Positions 33,226 through 40,945 of a stretch of DNA of 64,000 nucleotides are shown piece after piece. Under the pieces are notes generated by a model. That model was not told where the DNA came from, searched no databases, and was given only the letters and a program-made list of their open reading frames with translations. Made by a program: the position numbers and the translations under genes. How positions within the stretch are numbered: position 1 is the stretch's first letter; each line of letters starts with the position of its first letter. This stretch comes from a virus. The stretch covers positions 25,141 to 89,140 of the IMG/VR virus record IMGVR_UViG_3300029999_000002. One strand, given 5' to 3'.

Positions 33226-33896
33226 TATGCAACCTCCTGAACCAAATATGAATCACCACGAGTCAAAGCCAGCTTCGCCATTGGGATCAGGAAGGTGAGG
33301 TTGGGAATAGCATTGTCAGCAGTGATGCAGTCTGTGCTGTAGATGACAACCTGCTCGTCCGTGGTTGACTTCAGGGAGCGGATGGGTCCGACGGATGCAA
33401 AGAAGTCAACCCGGTAATCAGGGCCTTCGAGAATAGCCAGTTGGACCCATTGGAATATAGAAGTGTCCAGTCCTGTTTCCTCGCGGAACTCTCGAACCAT
33501 AGCCTCAAAGGTTACTTCACCCTGCTCAACATGCCCACCAATCCCATTCAGTTTCCCAGCCTGCCAATCCGGCCGCTTCTTCTCAATGAGAGCAACGTGT
33601 TTCAACTCTGGGTCGAACATGAATCCTGCTACGTACAGTGTCTTACTCATGGCTCTCCATCCAATCACAATCTGATTCTTGTACTGGGACTTCACTGGCA
33701 GCACGTAACCCAGCAAGATTGCAAAGACGGCAGCGAACAGGAGAGTTCCTATTCCGGCCATGAACCCTACTGGACCCACAATGGCGAAAATAGTTGCGAT
33801 CACTGCGCCGTAGAACAAATGAGCCAAAGTGACCCGCCTCAGGGTACAGATGATGCCGAAGATGAACAACGAGAGTACAATGAAAAATGTGATCAT
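33225..33896 (-). CDS. Membrane-anchored NUDIX hydrolase
   Basis: 223 aa from ATG 33896 (AAGGA five bases upstream, just after the previous stop; a longer frame starts inside that gene). Residues 1-70 carry two hydrophobic helices. From MSKTLY (residue 83) a NUDIX domain follows, with the complete box G-x5-E-x7-RE-F-R-EE-T-GL at residues 121-143. NUDIX enzymes cleave nucleoside diphosphate derivatives. An internal ATG at 33650 has its own GGAG, so a soluble form may also be made. Confidence 0.75.
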   Translation of the reverse strand: MITFFIVLSLFIFGIICTLRRVTLAHLFYGAVIATIFAIVGPVGFMAGIGTLLFAAVFAILLGYVLPVKSQYKNQIVIGWRAMSKTLYVAGFMFDPELKHVALIEKKRPDWQAGKLNGIGGHVEQGEVTFEAMVREFREETGLDTSIFQWVQLAILEGPDYRVDFFASVGPIRSLKSTTDEQVVIYSTDCITADNAIPNLTFLIPMAKLALTRGDSYLVQEVA

Positions 33897-33903
33897 AAGA
33901 TCC

Positions 33904-34236
33904 TTAGAATTGAGCCCAGACCAGCGGCTTGGATTGTTGACTGCGTGAGACTTGCTGTGCACCGCGCCGAGAAGAGTTGTGAACTTCCTCAATGATCTCT
34001 TCATCAGTTGAGTCATTGGTCAGGTGCTTGAGGGCATCTGCCAACTCCTGGTGCGTGTGGAGAGTCTCCCGATACTGAATGACTTCCACATTGGTGCAGC
34101 CGGCCTTGACTGTTGCCAGCGCTGTTCTCAGGGCTGCTGCATATTCGTTCCTGAAGATGAGAGATGTGTAGACTCGGCCGCAGAAGCGACCACGACTGTA
34201 CTTGACGATGATGTTGCTGGGATCAAAGCGCTGCAT
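33904..34236 (-). CDS. Unknown protein
   Basis: 110 aa. Alpha/beta N-terminal half (NIIVKYSRGRFCGRVYTSLI) and an acidic then Ser/Gln-rich end. It ends seven bases before the membrane-NUDIX start. No family recognised. Confidence 0.5.
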   Translation of the reverse strand: MQRFDPSNIIVKYSRGRFCGRVYTSLIFRNEYAAALRTALATVKAGCTNVEVIQYRETLHTHQELADALKHLTNDSTDEEIIEEVHNSSRRGAQQVSRSQQSKPLVWAQF

Positions 34237-34262
34237 GTCAGTCTCTTCTTGGGAACAGGTTG

Positions 34263-34757
34263 TTACTGCTCAATGTTCTTCGGTATTTCACCAATTTTGA
34301 GATAGTCCAAATCCACCAACTCATGCGCACAGTATGCGTTCTGTGTGTACTCAATTACCTTGTCCAACTCCTCACCCAATTCCTTCAGGTGTGGTGAGAT
34401 ACGGGTCCTCATGGTCTCCCAGATGTCCAGCAACTCAATGTAGAACTCGCCCCTGGTCATCAACTGATTGGGATCAAGTGGCCCGTTGGTGTAGTCAATC
34501 TGAACCAGGAAGAAACTGAAGACATCCGTGCAGACTGATTCCAATGTCACATCGTCATCAGGTACGCGCCGGACGTGGTTCTGATCTGGGTACAGCGTTC
34601 CATTGTGCCAGCAGGGTCTGACTGTGATGTTGACCCTCTTGCCAATCTGAAGCTCTCTGGCGTTGCGGTGGAGAGCAGCACAGTTGACCTCCTTGGCAGC
34701 AGTCCGTGAGAGAACACCAGGTGCAATTGTGTTCAAGTCGTTAGGCTGCTCTGACAT
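34263..34757 (-). CDS. Unknown early protein
   Basis: 164 aa from ATG 34757 (the frame extends ten codons further into the upstream gene). Acidic, with the helical ISPHLKELGEELDKVIEYTQ near the end. It overlaps the upstream gene by 17 bases. No family recognised. Confidence 0.5.
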   Translation of the reverse strand: MSEQPNDLNTIAPGVLSRTAAKEVNCAALHRNARELQIGKRVNITVRPCWHNGTLYPDQNHVRRVPDDDVTLESVCTDVFSFFLVQIDYTNGPLDPNQLMTRGEFYIELLDIWETMRTRISPHLKELGEELDKVIEYTQNAYCAHELVDLDYLKIGEIPKNIEQ

Positions 34758-34992
34758 GTTCTGCCAACCAATCTGCATACTGTGCATCCAGCTTGCCTAA
34801 CGTGTAGAGGGTTCCTGATTTGGTGAGGGCTGTGACCTTGTTGAACTCAATCACTCGACTGGTGTCCACATGGGTTCCGTCAACCTGCGTTGGGTGATCA
34901 GTCACGATCCCATTCAGGAACGACTTGGGTCCAGCTTCGGCAACGTACTCGAAGTATTCGCCACGGAGAGACCATTGCTCAAGATGTGCCAT
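34741..34992 (-). CDS. Small unknown early protein
   Basis: 83 aa. Contains FNKVTALTKSGTLYTLGKLD, a beta hairpin-like stretch. It overlaps genes at both ends, consistent with the dense early unit. No function recognised. Confidence 0.5.
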   Translation of the reverse strand: MAHLEQWSLRGEYFEYVAEAGPKSFLNGIVTDHPTQVDGTHVDTSRVIEFNKVTALTKSGTLYTLGKLDAQYADWLAEHVRAA

Positions 34993-35164
34993 AAGCCTCC
35001 TTCAGTAGTGACACCATGCAACGGATGGCAAGCTTGTGAGCCTTGCGTTGGTTCTGGACTGGCAGCCCTCGGTATAGTTTGAGGAGCCGCCGAATGCTCT
35101 TGATCTCGTCTCGAACAGGTTTGGGCAGAGTGCTGCGCTGACGAGTGGGTACCGTTGTGATCAT
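34979..35164 (-). CDS. Small basic protein, unknown
   Basis: 61 aa, strongly basic (STLPKPVRDEIKSIRRLLKL), possibly nucleic acid-binding. It overlaps the next gene by 14 bases. Confidence 0.5.
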   Translation of the reverse strand: MITTVPTRQRSTLPKPVRDEIKSIRRLLKLYRGLPVQNQRKAHKLAIRCMVSLLKEAYGTS

Positions 35165-35188
35165 GGGGACTCCGGTGTGGTTACAGGG

Positions 35189-35668
35189 TTAGTTCTTGAT
35201 AGGAGGTAATTCGTAATTGCCAAGCCCGAGAGCGACCAGTTGCCCAGCCTTGACCAGTTCAGACACCCGAGACGAGATACCATTCTTGGCAACATCTGGG
35301 AACGCAGCCTGAATATGAGATATGTGTGCAAAGCCAACACCTTCAAACCAGTCCAGGATTCTGCTCTTTGTGGTTGGTGCTGTGGGCAGGCTGAGTTCAG
35401 CTACGGCCACATGAGCAACAACTTCCTGTTCCCTGATCGTTGGCGCCAAGGCATCCTGACCGTCAGTGAAGAACTCCTCCAGGCTGCCCCTGAAGACATA
35501 TGTAGGAGACATCGGGTTGAACCTGTCATCATCTGTCTTCAGGGGCAGCGGCTTCTTGAACAGGCCCGTCAGCCAAGCTGGTAACCCGAATGACTTCTTG
35601 ATGCGCTCAATTCTGGGGGTGAGGAAATCGGGATCGGCCGAAGCCTGGATGGTGGGGATTGTGTGCAA
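35189..35668 (-). CDS. Winged-helix-like first gene of the P3 unit
   Basis: 159 aa when started at TTG 35668, which has AAGGAG six bases upstream. The longer frame begins with GTG 35716, but that lies inside promoter P3, upstream of the predicted mRNA start near 35691, so it cannot be the start. The C-terminal ~65 residues (RILDWFEGVGFAHISHIQA, then GISSRVSELVKAGQLVALG) look like a winged helix. As first gene of an early unit it could be a transcription regulator. Confidence 0.6.
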   Translation of the reverse strand: MHTIPTIQASADPDFLTPRIERIKKSFGLPAWLTGLFKKPLPLKTDDDRFNPMSPTYVFRGSLEEFFTDGQDALAPTIREQEVVAHVAVAELSLPTAPTTKSRILDWFEGVGFAHISHIQAAFPDVAKNGISSRVSELVKAGQLVALGLGNYELPPIKN

Positions 35669-35697
35669 TTGGTGCTCCTTGCTTGATGTCTGAATTG

Positions 35698-35743
35698 AGT
35701 GTATCGAATTGCTCACTGCATGTCAATGTATTTCATGCTGCAT
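35698..35743 (-). promoter_or_regulatory. Phage promoter P3
   Basis: Read on the - strand: ATGCAG (35743-35738), 11 bases, TTGACA (35726-35721), 17 bases, TACACT (35703-35698). It lies in the gap after the ribonucleotide reductase gene. P2 shares the flanking ATGCAGCAT and ACATTGACAT. It drives the 35668-31682 unit. Confidence 0.8.
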
Positions 35744-35757
35744 TTACCAGAGAGTCA

Positions 35758-37665
35758 TTACTTGATGGGACAGGCTCCAGATGAGCACTCATCCGTATCC
35801 AGTAAGTCAGCCTCTGAAACCTCAACCGAATGGATAGGCTTGACACTGGCTGCCATCGTGTTGTACTGCTCCTCGGTGATCTCCTCGTAGGGAGCCTGGA
35901 CGAACCCATGCTCCTGATAGAGCAGGAAGCTGACAGTCTTGACACCATCATTGAAGTTCTTCGCCAACCACTTCTGGATCTTCGGTAGCTCAGACTTCTT
36001 GTAGTAGACCGTGCATGAGACAGAGTTATCACTCCACTCAGTCTGCAGGCGCCTGACGAACTCCAACTGGTCAATTGCTGTTACATCTTTCGCGCAGACT
36101 GTTCCCTCTGGATACCGAGATGGGAAGCTGACCACAACAGTGTTCTTGTCGTTGGTGCCATCGAAGTTCTTCTGGAACTCGACTGGGTAGCCATTCTTCT
36201 TGCAGAGGTCTACAAGAGGGATATTGGCTGCCATACGGATGCGCCGGATGAAGAACATGCTGAACCCAGGATGGACACCTGGAGTCACACCTGGGAGCAG
36301 GCTGAGCGTTCCTGATGGCTTGCAGGTTGTGATCTTGATGGAGACAGGCCAATTGTGTGCGGCCGAATACTCCACGTCGAATGCCCTGAGCTCTGTGTAG
36401 ACCTCAGAGAGCCACTGCTTCTTCTCTTCGCTAGCCTGAAGGTAGCCTGTGACACCTATGCCCATCCGCATGTTCTTGTGAACAATGGCAGCAGTCTCGG
36501 CCGAGTGCGAGGGCAGCGCCAGTGAATGCTTGTTTATCCGGTAGAGATACTTGGCAACCTTTAATAGCTCAGCCTTGCTATTAATGTTTGGCAGCACGAT
36601 CTCAGCTAGGCAGCATGTCTCATAGTTCGCAAGACTCTGCTCACTGCAGGGGTTAAATACCTCAACATCCGGATCTGGGTACTGCGTCTCACCAAGTCTG
36701 CCCACCTTTCGAGACAGACTAAGATTTATCAGGCCGTACGCCTCACCGTTGCCCAGGTACCCTTCCCAGAACTCCTTGGGCAGCTTGCTGAAGTCATTGC
36801 AGACCACAGAGTTGTTCGACATCGCGCGCCAGTTGGGAATACCTGTAGGCACGCCGTCAACAGTCCAGGTCTTTGCAGATAGGAACTGAAGATCATCCAT
36901 GTCACCGATTGCGATCTGAGCAGAACGGCGAACATTTCCAGACACTACGACAAACCCAATGATATTCATAATGTCGAGAGCATCAATCGTCCGGATGCGT
37001 TTTCCTGCGCGTGCGTTGAGCAGTTTGGAAATCTCTAGCATGCCCCACACGAGTTCTTCGGGTCCAGATGCAACACCACCGAACCCCTTGATGGTTGCAC
37101 CCTTGCTCCGAATGCACACCGTGCTGAAGCTGAACCCTTTGCCACCAATGAAGTGGGCCTTGAGAACCTTGCCCAACAACCGCACCCAACCCTCGCGCGA
37201 ATCGGGAACAATAAAGTCAGCGTCGTTCGTGTCCAGGCGTGTGATCTTGGCACGCTTCACAACAGGAAGCTGATACACGTTCTCACGTTGAATGTTGTAG
37301 CCCACACCTGCACCCAGCATGAGGGCATCCATGGTCCAGGTAAACGGACGAACAGGCTCATTCACAACAACCGCTGCGCAGTTCTGCAGTGAGAACATGC
37401 CTAGCTGGTCTACGGTCTTTGTTCCAAGCTGCCACAGGAAGCGGCCGGCTACGGAACCTTTGAGGTTCAGGAAGATTTCACGTAAGTCATCTTCTTCGGT
37501 AGGAGTGAATCCTACCTTGAGTTGTGTTCTGCATCCCTTAATGACCCGTTCAATGACCTGATCGAATTCCTCTGTGGGACTGTTGGGTGTGTCCTTGAGT
37601 CGTCGCGCATATGTGCGCTTCATGGTGATATAGCCGGTGCTGCCAAAAGGTGTTACGTGTTTCAA
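35758..37665 (-). CDS. nrdJ: Class II (B12-dependent) ribonucleotide reductase
   Basis: 635 aa. Monomeric, Lactobacillus leichmannii-like. NPCSEQ contains the thiyl Cys and the catalytic Glu, with the second redox Cys eleven residues after the first (NPC to ETC), the same spacing as in that enzyme. SLQNCA supplies the partner Cys and CSSGAC the C-terminal shuttle pair. It reduces ribonucleotides to deoxyribonucleotides with adenosylcobalamin, so it works with or without oxygen if the host supplies B12. Last gene of the P2 unit. Confidence 0.92.
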   Translation of the reverse strand: MKHVTPFGSTGYITMKRTYARRLKDTPNSPTEEFDQVIERVIKGCRTQLKVGFTPTEEDDLREIFLNLKGSVAGRFLWQLGTKTVDQLGMFSLQNCAAVVVNEPVRPFTWTMDALMLGAGVGYNIQRENVYQLPVVKRAKITRLDTNDADFIVPDSREGWVRLLGKVLKAHFIGGKGFSFSTVCIRSKGATIKGFGGVASGPEELVWGMLEISKLLNARAGKRIRTIDALDIMNIIGFVVVSGNVRRSAQIAIGDMDDLQFLSAKTWTVDGVPTGIPNWRAMSNNSVVCNDFSKLPKEFWEGYLGNGEAYGLINLSLSRKVGRLGETQYPDPDVEVFNPCSEQSLANYETCCLAEIVLPNINSKAELLKVAKYLYRINKHSLALPSHSAETAAIVHKNMRMGIGVTGYLQASEEKKQWLSEVYTELRAFDVEYSAAHNWPVSIKITTCKPSGTLSLLPGVTPGVHPGFSMFFIRRIRMAANIPLVDLCKKNGYPVEFQKNFDGTNDKNTVVVSFPSRYPEGTVCAKDVTAIDQLEFVRRLQTEWSDNSVSCTVYYKKSELPKIQKWLAKNFNDGVKTVSFLLYQEHGFVQAPYEEITEEQYNTMAASVKPIHSVEVSEADLLDTDECSSGACPIK

Positions 37666-37674
37666 ATTTGATTC

Positions 37675-38226
37675 CTATCTATTCGGTTGGTTCGCTTTGA
37701 ACGAAGTTGAATGGTCCACTGACGCCCGCCGAGAACCTCTCTGCTGCCTCAAGAGCAATCGGATGTGCGCAACTGGGTCCAAGGTGGGATCAAGTGCAAA
37801 CATCGCGCCCAGTGCCAAGTCCTGACCACAGCCAACTGCTGCATATGGCTGGGCCTGCATAGCTACCTGGTAGTCTCCTTCGATCTCATATAGCTTGCCC
37901 CTGTACCCAACGAGGAACGTGCCACCCTCTTCCACCTCGTTACTCTTTGAGGCAAAACCTACGTTCTTCAAGCACTCTCGAACGTTGTCGATGAAGCGTG
38001 TGACCATGAACGCGAAGTCATCCATTGATGCAGGATGCTCAGGTGTCTGCAGTTTGTGTTGAAGGATCTGCCCCATGCGGAATGAGGATGTGAATCCGAT
38101 AACGAATGGGCCTCTCTTGAATACCTTTGGGTCCAGGCGGCTCTGAATTCTGTAGCCACCAACACCAGCGGAGTCACCACCTATATGGACGATGCCCTTC
38201 TCTACTACTCCTACAATGCAAGTCAT
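37675..38226 (-). CDS. Proteasome/HslV-like Ntn hydrolase
   Basis: 183 aa. The start MTCIVGVVEKGIVHIGGDSA is the N-terminal strand pair of 20S-proteasome-type Ntn hydrolases, with Thr2 as the likely nucleophile after Met removal; VGCGQDLALGAM matches the conserved core loop. Such single-subunit relatives occur in many phages and their substrates are unknown. It sits between the RNR and a small acidic gene in the P2 unit. Confidence 0.75.
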   Translation of the reverse strand: MTCIVGVVEKGIVHIGGDSAGVGGYRIQSRLDPKVFKRGPFVIGFTSSFRMGQILQHKLQTPEHPASMDDFAFMVTRFIDNVRECLKNVGFASKSNEVEEGGTFLVGYRGKLYEIEGDYQVAMQAQPYAAVGCGQDLALGAMFALDPTLDPVAHIRLLLRQQRGSRRASVDHSTSFKANQPNR

Positions 38227-38492
38227 TCTGCTCCTAAGTCTTCAAATTCGAGTTCAGGGTAGGCAACGAACTTCACATCCTTGAGTCCAGGAGTGAAATC
38301 AACTTCGCCTTCAACGTCATCAGGCTCTTGGATCTCTCTGCTCTCAAGAGGAATCTCCAGGGCCTGAAAGATGTCACTTGGGCTCAGGCTGTGACCATCT
38401 GCAACCTTAACACCGTTCAAGTAGAGAGCCTCCCAGTCGCCACTGCTGTTGCTGACTATTACTGCGTTCGGGATAGGCATTATTGCTGACAT
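38223..38492 (-). CDS. Small acidic protein, unknown
   Basis: 89 aa. Acidic, with DDVEGEVDFTPGLKDV. It overlaps the Ntn hydrolase gene by four bases (ATGA), so the two may be made in fixed ratio. It could be a partner or inhibitor of that enzyme; this is inference from coupling only. Confidence 0.5.
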   Translation of the reverse strand: MSAIMPIPNAVIVSNSSGDWEALYLNGVKVADGHSLSPSDIFQALEIPLESREIQEPDDVEGEVDFTPGLKDVKFVAYPELEFEDLGAE

Positions 38493-38863
38493 TTCTTGGT
38501 CCTCGCTGCAATAAAAGCCATGACCTCTGGCCAGTTACGATTGAAGTGAATTCCCTTGTCATCAACCAGCCAGGTGTAGTCAGCCTTGCCTCGGCTGCCA
38601 TCATCGATCTCGTCATAGGCATAGCCGTGTTCATCGAGCCAAGTCTTCATGGCAACAACTGACTCACGTTCAAGTGTTGGTGTCTCACGCTTGATATTCG
38701 GGTAGAGATCATAGTGCCAGTGACACGTCCTGCAGCTGAAGATCAGGATGAGGTAGCCAAGGTCTCTGAATAGCTGCAATGCCTCTTTGCCGCCTGGGAT
38801 CGGTAGGCCACAGAGAGGATAGTTCGAGTCGCAGAGTGTCTTGTCGAAGTCGACAGCAATCAC
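38480..38863 (-). CDS. HAD-like phosphatase
   Basis: 127 aa, GTG start. MIAVDFDKTLC is the HAD nucleophile motif (D-x-D-x-T), IFSCR the second motif, and LVDDKG the third. Small phage HAD proteins act as nucleotide or polynucleotide 3'-phosphatases. It lies in the nucleotide-metabolism part of the P2 unit and overlaps the next gene by 13 bases. Confidence 0.75.
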   Translation of the reverse strand: MIAVDFDKTLCDSNYPLCGLPIPGGKEALQLFRDLGYLILIFSCRTCHWHYDLYPNIKRETPTLERESVVAMKTWLDEHGYAYDEIDDGSRGKADYTWLVDDKGIHFNRNWPEVMAFIAARTKKCQQ

Positions 38864-38876
38864 GGGAACAGGGTTG

Positions 38877-39359
38877 TTATCGATTATGCTCAGCTTGAAT
38901 CCTCTTTCCTAACCAGACGATCACAGGGACAGCCATGCTGTTACCGCATGCTTTGTATCTAGGCCCATCAGCGGAAGAGTTCTGACATTGCTCCTGAGTC
39001 AGACGGCCTCCACGGAAGAGATACTTGATGTAATCCCAGTCCAACTTCCTCTTGCTGGTTGCCTTCGGAACAGTTGCAGATGGGATCAGGGTGTAATCAT
39101 CTGGAAACCCCTGGAGACGTTCACACTCGCGCGGTGTCAGTCTGCGAACAGCCATGCGACTAGAGACAGCAACACCCATAGCAGCATCTAGGGTATGTGT
39201 CTGCTCTTCTTGAATGCCCCCAACCGTTGCTGGATGTGTTTGCTGTGCGGATACCATAGGCAACGAGGTCACAATTGACTGGATCTTGTTGGCCACGTTC
39301 TCCCTCACCAGCGGTGGTGAGGGTCTTTGCTGTCTCAGCCACGGAGATAGGGACAGCAA
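38877..39359 (-). CDS. C5-cytosine methyltransferase, C-terminal piece (motifs IX-X)
   Basis: This open frame holds RRLTPRECERLQGFPDDY (motif IX) and YKACGNSMAVPVI (motif X), the last two blocks of C5 methyltransferases. It is +1 relative to the middle piece. The likely junction is the five-G run at 39221-39217 on this strand, since the middle frame loses sense just after it and this frame gains it there (GIQEEQTHTLDAA). Own starts such as ATG 39150 exist, so a separate subunit like that of M.AquI is possible. Confidence 0.7.
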   Translation of the reverse strand: MLSLSPWLRQQRPSPPLVRENVANKIQSIVTSLPMVSAQQTHPATVGGIQEEQTHTLDAAMGVAVSSRMAVRRLTPRECERLQGFPDDYTLIPSATVPKATSKRKLDWDYIKYLFRGGRLTQEQCQNSSADGPRYKACGNSMAVPVIVWLGKRIQAEHNR

Positions 39360-39798
39360 CGTAAGTAGTCTGCTTCATACCTGGTTCAGCACTGAGAGCA
39401 CCTGTGATCGAACCGTCGCCTGCGACGAGGTGCGCCTCGTCGCGGGAGTTCTGTGCGAAGCCATATGCAACCATTTGAACCTCAGACCGAGCCTCTACGG
39501 TGTAAGCCACTTCTTCCTGTACACCAAGTCCATCAGGTCCACTTGTAGGGTTCTCTCGTGTGACTCCAGGTTGCATTTGCAATGCAACCACGTTCGTGCA
39601 GCGATCAGTGTTGGTTGTCAAAGGGGCAGTCTTGTCTCCCTCTTCGTACACTGCTCCATCTCCAGCGGTACGGTAGTCGCCTACCGTACTCTCTCGCGCA
39701 CCGCCCCCACCGGTGTCGTCACCTTTACGGATCGTGGCCGCTGCTTCTGCAGGTTGCCAGTATCCTGCTCCGGTATTGTTAAAAGCTTCAGCACTCAT
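39160..39798 (-). CDS. C5-cytosine methyltransferase, middle variable piece
   Basis: 212 aa open frame. It has low-complexity repeats of the kind inserted before motif IX in phage Dcm-like enzymes (VAYGFAQNSRDEAHL, then VAYGIRTANTSS). It starts at an ATG overlapping the stop of the N-terminal piece, with GGTGAT directly upstream, and lies in the +1 frame. Residues after GWG at the G-run are out of phase nonsense. Contains no catalytic motif itself. Confidence 0.6.
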   Translation of the reverse strand: MSAEAFNNTGAGYWQPAEAAATIRKGDDTGGGGARESTVGDYRTAGDGAVYEEGDKTAPLTTNTDRCTNVVALQMQPGVTRENPTSGPDGLGVQEEVAYTVEARSEVQMVAYGFAQNSRDEAHLVAGDGSITGALSAEPGMKQTTYVAVPISVAETAKTLTTAGEGERGQQDPVNCDLVAYGIRTANTSSNGWGHSRRADTYPRCCYGCCCL

Positions 39799-40945
39799 GG
39801 ATCACCATTGTTTCTGTTGTGTGGTCGATTCTTCCCATCCCTCCTGCGTTCAAGCAGAGAGCAGGATCACTAGTAGGAACCAACACTGCTGGAAACCTGT
39901 TCTTCTCTGGCATACACTGCCCCTTGGACAGGACAGCATCAAGAGTCTGACTCACTTGGCTCCCGTCCCACCAACATGGAGGACACGAACCATTGCCCCC
40001 CCCGTTAATGTGCTGATCGTCAAGTCCTTGCTTGTCACCTAATGTGGTATCAAGTGCTGCTGCAACTTCGGCCGGCCACACCTTGTCATTAACAGACACG
40101 TCCGGATTGTGATGGAGAACTAGTCCTCCATCACAATCAAAGTCGGAACCTAATCCACCACCTCCCAGGTTCCGAGAAGGAATAGTCGGAGCTACTTGGT
40201 GGCTGGGAGTGCCGATGTGTCGATCACTGCTTGCAGGGCCTTCAGTAGCATCACTGGCAACTTCTTGCCTCTTTTCTCGGCTCGGCGCAGGATTCCCAAG
40301 CAAGCTTTCTGGCTCAAGAAGTATCGGGCTGGTACTGGCCCAGTCTCCAATGTCTCGGACAAGGAACACACGACGGCGCCGTTGCGCCACTCCGAAGTAT
40401 TGCGCATCCAGAATTGCCCACTGGACAAGTCCGTCTCGTCCGAGGAGAAAACCGGAGTTTTGCCATTTACCTTTTGGTATATCGACTTCTGCCCCAGCCA
40501 TCTCTCCAACCACGGCAGCAAAGTCTGCTCCTGATTTGGAACTGAGGAGTCCAGGGACGTTCTCAGCAAGAGTCCATCTGGCACCACTCCATCTAACGAT
40601 TTGCATTGCTGTGAAGAAGAGTCCACTGCGAGTTACCTTTCCTGTTGCGTCCGAGAGACCAGCACGCTTGCCGGCCACAGACAGATCCTGACAAGGGAAA
40701 CCAAAGACAACCACGTCAATGTGACCGAGGGCTTCAACCTGTTCCCTTGTGATTTTTGTGATGTCCCCAAGATTGGGAACAGTAGGGTAGTGGTGATTGA
40801 GAACAGCCGAGGGGAACTTCTCGATCTCAGCGACTCCAACACACTCCCATCCTAGTGGGCACCAAGCTACCGATGCAGCTTCAATCCCTGAGAACAGGGA
40901 GAGGAAGCGGATAGCTTGTGGTTCTTCCTGTATAGTCTTATCCAC
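39788..40945 (-). CDS. C5-cytosine methyltransferase, N-terminal catalytic piece (motifs I-VIII)
   Basis: 385 aa. FLSLFSGIEAASVAW (motif I, SAM binding), GFPCQDLS (motif IV with catalytic Cys), ENVPGLLS (motif VI) and AQRRRRVFLVRD (motif VIII) are all intact. It stops before motifs IX-X, which lie in the next two frames. It methylates cytosine in DNA and may protect the phage from host restriction. It overlaps the RecA gene by eight bases. Confidence 0.85.
   Translation of the reverse strand: MDKTIQEEPQAIRFLSLFSGIEAASVAWCPLGWECVGVAEIEKFPSAVLNHHYPTVPNLGDITKITREQVEALGHIDVVVFGFPCQDLSVAGKRAGLSDATGKVTRSGLFFTAMQIVRWSGARWTLAENVPGLLSSKSGADFAAVVGEMAGAEVDIPKGKWQNSGFLLGRDGLVQWAILDAQYFGVAQRRRRVFLVRDIGDWASTSPILLEPESLLGNPAPSREKRQEVASDATEGPASSDRHIGTPSHQVAPTIPSRNLGGGGLGSDFDCDGGLVLHHNPDVSVNDKVWPAEVAAALDTTLGDKQGLDDQHINGGGNGSCPPCWWDGSQVSQTLDAVLSKGQCMPEKNRFPAVLVPTSDPALCLNAGGMGRIDHTTETMVIHEC

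Noticed and set aside
35161-35346. Separate 61-aa gene on the - strand
   Set aside because: It lies wholly over the winged-helix-like gene and the end of that reading; its sequence looks like a shadow.
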